A stretch of DNA of 27,085 nucleotides from an uncultured Bacteroidota bacterium (GTDB taxonomy: Bacteria; Bacteroidota; Ignavibacteria; UBA10030; UBA8401). The stretch is taken from positions 1 to 27,085 of the forward strand of contig CALETH010000004.1 of assembly GCA_937920105.1 (NCBI GenBank). Reading direction: 5' to 3'. The position numbers were made by a program, and so were the translations under genes. The stretch's first letter is position 1. Each line of letters starts with the position of its first letter. The notes beneath the pieces are model-generated. The model was not told the origin of the DNA, did not search any database, and saw only the letters and a program-made list of their open reading frames with translations. Positions 24,754 to 27,085 of the stretch are shown in pieces.

Positions 24754-25221
24754 ATGACAAATCAAGAAAAAAATACGGCAGAAAAAACAATTATCAATAA
24801 TCGTAAAGCACGGCATGATTATGAAGTGTTGGATTCTTTTGAAGCAGGAATTGTTCTCAAAGGTTCAGAAGTAAAATCTTTGCGAGAAGGAAATGCAAAC
24901 ATGCAGGATTGTTATGCTGTTATCCGTAATGGAGAAATTTGGTTGATGGGAATGCACATCAATCCATACAAACAAGCAAATCTCTTTAACCATGACCCTC
25001 TTCGTGATAAAAAACTTCTTCTTCATAAAAAAGAAATTCGTAAATTGATTGGCAAGGTTTCGGAAAAAGGACTTGCCTTGATTCCATTAAAAATGTATTT
25101 CCACAATGGAAAAGTAAAAGTAGAACTCGGTTTGTGTAAAGGAAAAAAATTATACGATAAACGTGAAGATATTAAAAAACGTGATGTTGAACGGGAATTG
25201 AGAAGAGTAAAGCAAATATGA
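24754..25221 (+). CDS. smpB: SsrA-binding protein SmpB
   Basis: Binds tmRNA and delivers it to stalled ribosomes in trans-translation. It has 155 residues from ATG 24754: INNRKARHDYEVLDSFEAGI, VLKGSEVKSLREGNANMQDC, MGMHINPYKQANLFNHDP and RDKKLLLHKKEIRKL match the family throughout, and the C-terminal basic tail (KGKKLYDKREDIKKRDVERE) should insert into the ribosomal mRNA channel. The start at 24754 is preferred over an upstream TTG at 24718, whose leader (LVFFVLITLS) is atypical. It is the first gene of the plus-strand group and overlaps the next gene by 4 bases. Confidence 0.96.
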   Translation: MTNQEKNTAEKTIINNRKARHDYEVLDSFEAGIVLKGSEVKSLREGNANMQDCYAVIRNGEIWLMGMHINPYKQANLFNHDPLRDKKLLLHKKEIRKLIGKVSEKGLALIPLKMYFHNGKVKVELGLCKGKKLYDKREDIKKRDVERELRRVKQI

Positions 25222-25853
25222 AAAAAACGATATTTATATTGAGCATTTTGGGAATACTTATTTCTTTAGGATTTTATGTTAAAAAAAAGAAAAAAAATAT
25301 TGATTATAACAACATAAAAAATGGCGACCTTATTTTTCAAATTTCATTATCAGAACAAAGTAAAGCAATTCAAATAGCAACACAATCAAAATATTCTCAT
25401 TGTGGTATTATTTATAAAGAAGACAATAACTATTTTGTTTTTGAAGCCATTCAGCCTGTTACAATAACACCTCTCAATAAGTGGATAAAACGTGGCAAAG
25501 ATAAGCATTATGTTATTAAACGATTAAAGGATGCTGATGAAATTTTAACAACAGAGACTCTCAAAAAAATGAAACAAGAAGGCGAAAAATTTAAAGGTAA
25601 AGATTATGATTTAACTTTTGAATGGAATGATACAAGAATATATTGTTCAGAATTAATTTGGAAAATTTATCAACGAGCAACAAATATTGAACTTGGACAA
25701 CTTCAAAAACTTAGTGATTTTGATTTAAGTCATGAAATAGTTCAAAAAAAAATGAAAGAACGCTATGGAAACACAATCCCAATGAATGAAAAAGTTATTT
25801 CCCCAGCAGCTATCTTTAATAGTGAGTTATTAATAACAGTACAATCAAATTAA
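25218..25853 (+). CDS. YiiX/YebB-like permuted papain-fold peptidase, membrane-anchored
   Basis: A 211-residue protein with an N-terminal hydrophobic anchor (about 4-20) and a Lys-rich segment, then a YiiX-type NlpC/P60-related domain (Pfam Peptidase_C92). The family has a circularly permuted order with His before Cys: NGDLIFQ, His61 in KYSHCGIIY, Glu76 in FEAIQPV, and catalytic Cys143 in IYCSELIWKIY. YPAAIF-like SPAAIF near the end fits. Bacterial members may act on cell-wall peptides or acyl groups, but no substrate is proven. The start codon overlaps the smpB stop (ATGA), which implies translational coupling. Confidence 0.85.
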   Translation: MKKTIFILSILGILISLGFYVKKKKKNIDYNNIKNGDLIFQISLSEQSKAIQIATQSKYSHCGIIYKEDNNYFVFEAIQPVTITPLNKWIKRGKDKHYVIKRLKDADEILTTETLKKMKQEGEKFKGKDYDLTFEWNDTRIYCSELIWKIYQRATNIELGQLQKLSDFDLSHEIVQKKMKERYGNTIPMNEKVISPAAIFNSELLITVQSN

Positions 25854-25908
25854 ACTAATCCCGTAAATCATGGTCATTTTTCATTTACTATATAAAGAGA
25901 GATAAATC

Positions 25909-27085
25909 TTGATTAACAATAACAACTTCCCATCCCTGAACGAACAAATGGACGTTATCAAACGAGGAACTTCTGAAATTATCCCTGAAGAAGAACTCGT
26001 TAAAAAAATAGAACGCTCCATTAAAACAAAAAAACCGTTAAACATTAAACTCGGCTGCGACCCAAGTCGTCCCGATTTACATTTAGGACACGCCGTTGTT
26101 CTCCGCAAACTTCGCCAATTTCAAGATTTGGGACATCAAGCAATTCTTATTATTGGAGATTTTACTGGAATGATTGGTGACCCTTCCGGAAAAAGCAAAA
26201 CACGTCCACCACTCACCATCGAAGAAACTCGTGCAAACGGACAATCCTATTTTGAGCAAACAACAAAAATACTTTCCGCACACAGTTTAAAAATGATTTA
26301 TAATTCCGAGTGGTTAGGAACAATGAACTTTTCCGATGTCATCAAACTTGCCAGCAAATATACTGTTGCAAGAATGTTGGAACGAGATGATTTCACCAAA
26401 CGCCACAAAGAAGGAACACCAATTGCCGTTCACGAATTTCTCTATCCACTCGCCCAAGCAATGGATTCCGTTGCAATAGATTCAGATGTAGAACTTGGTG
26501 GAACTGACCAAAAATTTAATTTACTTGTTGGAAGAGATATTCAACGAGAATTTGGAAAAGAACCACAAGTCATACTCACTATGCCAATTTTAGTGGGAAC
26601 TGATGGCGTAGAAAAAATGAGTAAATCACTCAACAATTATATCGGCGTCCATGATTCTCCAAAAGAAATGTATGGAAAAACACTCTCCATTCCCGATGCA
26701 CTTATAATAGAATATTTTACTCTTGCAACTGATATTTCTACAAAAGAAATTTCTGAATTTCAACAAGAATTACAAAACGGAAAAAATCCACGTGATATTA
26801 AACGAACATTAGCACGTGCGTTAGTAACACTCTATCATTCAGAAAAAGACGCACAAAGCGCTGAAGAAGAATTTGATAAAATTTTTATAAAGAAAGATAT
26901 TCCTGATGTAATAGAAGAATTTTCTTATCCAAAAACAGAAGCAGTAAATATTCTTCAACTTCTTACAGAAACAAAATTAGCAGAATCAAAAAGTGAAGCC
27001 AGAAGATTTGTAGAACAAGGCGGTGTCAGTATTGATGGAACAAAAATTAGTGATTCAAAAGTAAATATTTCTTTACATCAACCAA
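25909..27085 (+). CDS. tyrS: Tyrosyl-tRNA synthetase (3' end cut by the window)
   Basis: Charges tRNA-Tyr. About 392 residues are visible, nearly the full family length near 400. Class I signatures are present: IKLGCDPSRPDLHLGHAVV with HLGH, LIIGDFTGMIGDPSGKSK, VELGGTDQKFNLLVGRD, and the KMSKS loop. The anticodon-binding and C-terminal S4 domain (SEARRFVEQGGVSIDG) follow. I choose the TTG at 25909 because the codons from it give FPSLNEQMDVIKRGT, a conserved TyrS N-terminus; the ATG at 25948 would discard part of that block. A purine-rich stretch (AAAGAGAGA) lies upstream. It starts 55 bases after the YiiX-like gene. Confidence 0.94.
   Translation, partial: MINNNNFPSLNEQMDVIKRGTSEIIPEEELVKKIERSIKTKKPLNIKLGCDPSRPDLHLGHAVVLRKLRQFQDLGHQAILIIGDFTGMIGDPSGKSKTRPPLTIEETRANGQSYFEQTTKILSAHSLKMIYNSEWLGTMNFSDVIKLASKYTVARMLERDDFTKRHKEGTPIAVHEFLYPLAQAMDSVAIDSDVELGGTDQKFNLLVGRDIQREFGKEPQVILTMPILVGTDGVEKMSKSLNNYIGVHDSPKEMYGKTLSIPDALIIEYFTLATDISTKEISEFQQELQNGKNPRDIKRTLARALVTLYHSEKDAQSAEEEFDKIFIKKDIPDVIEEFSYPKTEAVNILQLLTETKLAESKSEARRFVEQGGVSIDGTKISDSKVNISLHQP

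Overview
The window is AT-rich, roughly one third G+C. It reads as chromosomal DNA from the Fibrobacteres-Chlorobi-Bacteroidota group, most likely an Ignavibacteria- or Kapabacteria-like lineage. Supporting signs are a C-terminal type IX secretion sorting domain (NYPNPFNPTTK type), a TonB/ExbB/ExbD cluster carrying a PstS-like lipoprotein and a TPR protein, an LptD-type outer-membrane assembly protein, and AT-rich palindromic repeats between genes. The lineage is inferred from gene style only. No gene-free stretch exceeds about 280 bases.

Layout. Positions 1-5.3 kb (minus strand) hold the 5' two fifths or so of dnaE (it runs off the left edge), a small unknown gene, a RhuM-family gene, and a prolyl-tRNA synthetase gene preceded by tRNA-Arg(CCT). 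This proS is the most unusual object here. After a complete synthetase of about 565 residues the frame continues through two near-identical Fis/NtrC-type helix-turn-helix units and a charged coiled coil, ending in slight overlap with, or just before, rhuM. Positions 5.5-8.1 kb hold a secreted AGE-fold sugar epimerase-like protein with a T9SS tail, and ndk. Positions 8.2-15.1 kb form one energy-transduction cluster on the minus strand, in transcription order exbB, [DUF6364-like antitoxin and frameshifted PIN toxin], exbD, exbD, exbD, tonB, a small membrane protein, a PstS-like lipoprotein and a TPR protein. The last two exbD copies are recent duplicates with a mosaic divergence pattern. Positions 15.1-24.7 kb (minus) hold a STAS protein, a DUF255 (YyaL/SSP411) protein, lptD, mutL, an antitoxin-like pair without a visible toxin, a glutaryl-CoA dehydrogenase-like enzyme and a complete ParE-type toxin-antitoxin pair. 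Positions 24.75-27.1 kb (plus) hold smpB, a YiiX-like peptidase and nearly all of tyrS.

How the genes fit together. The core is housekeeping: replication, repair, translation, nucleotide balance and trans-translation. Envelope biology is superimposed: TonB energisation, LptD, and T9SS export. Small toxin-antitoxin modules, one of them broken and one orphaned, sit between housekeeping genes. Dispersed palindromes also occur between genes, and one has created a false upstream start for lptD.

The candidate for something undescribed is the ProRS-HTH-HTH-coiled-coil fusion. No CRISPR array, riboswitch, prophage or insertion sequence with terminal repeats was seen.
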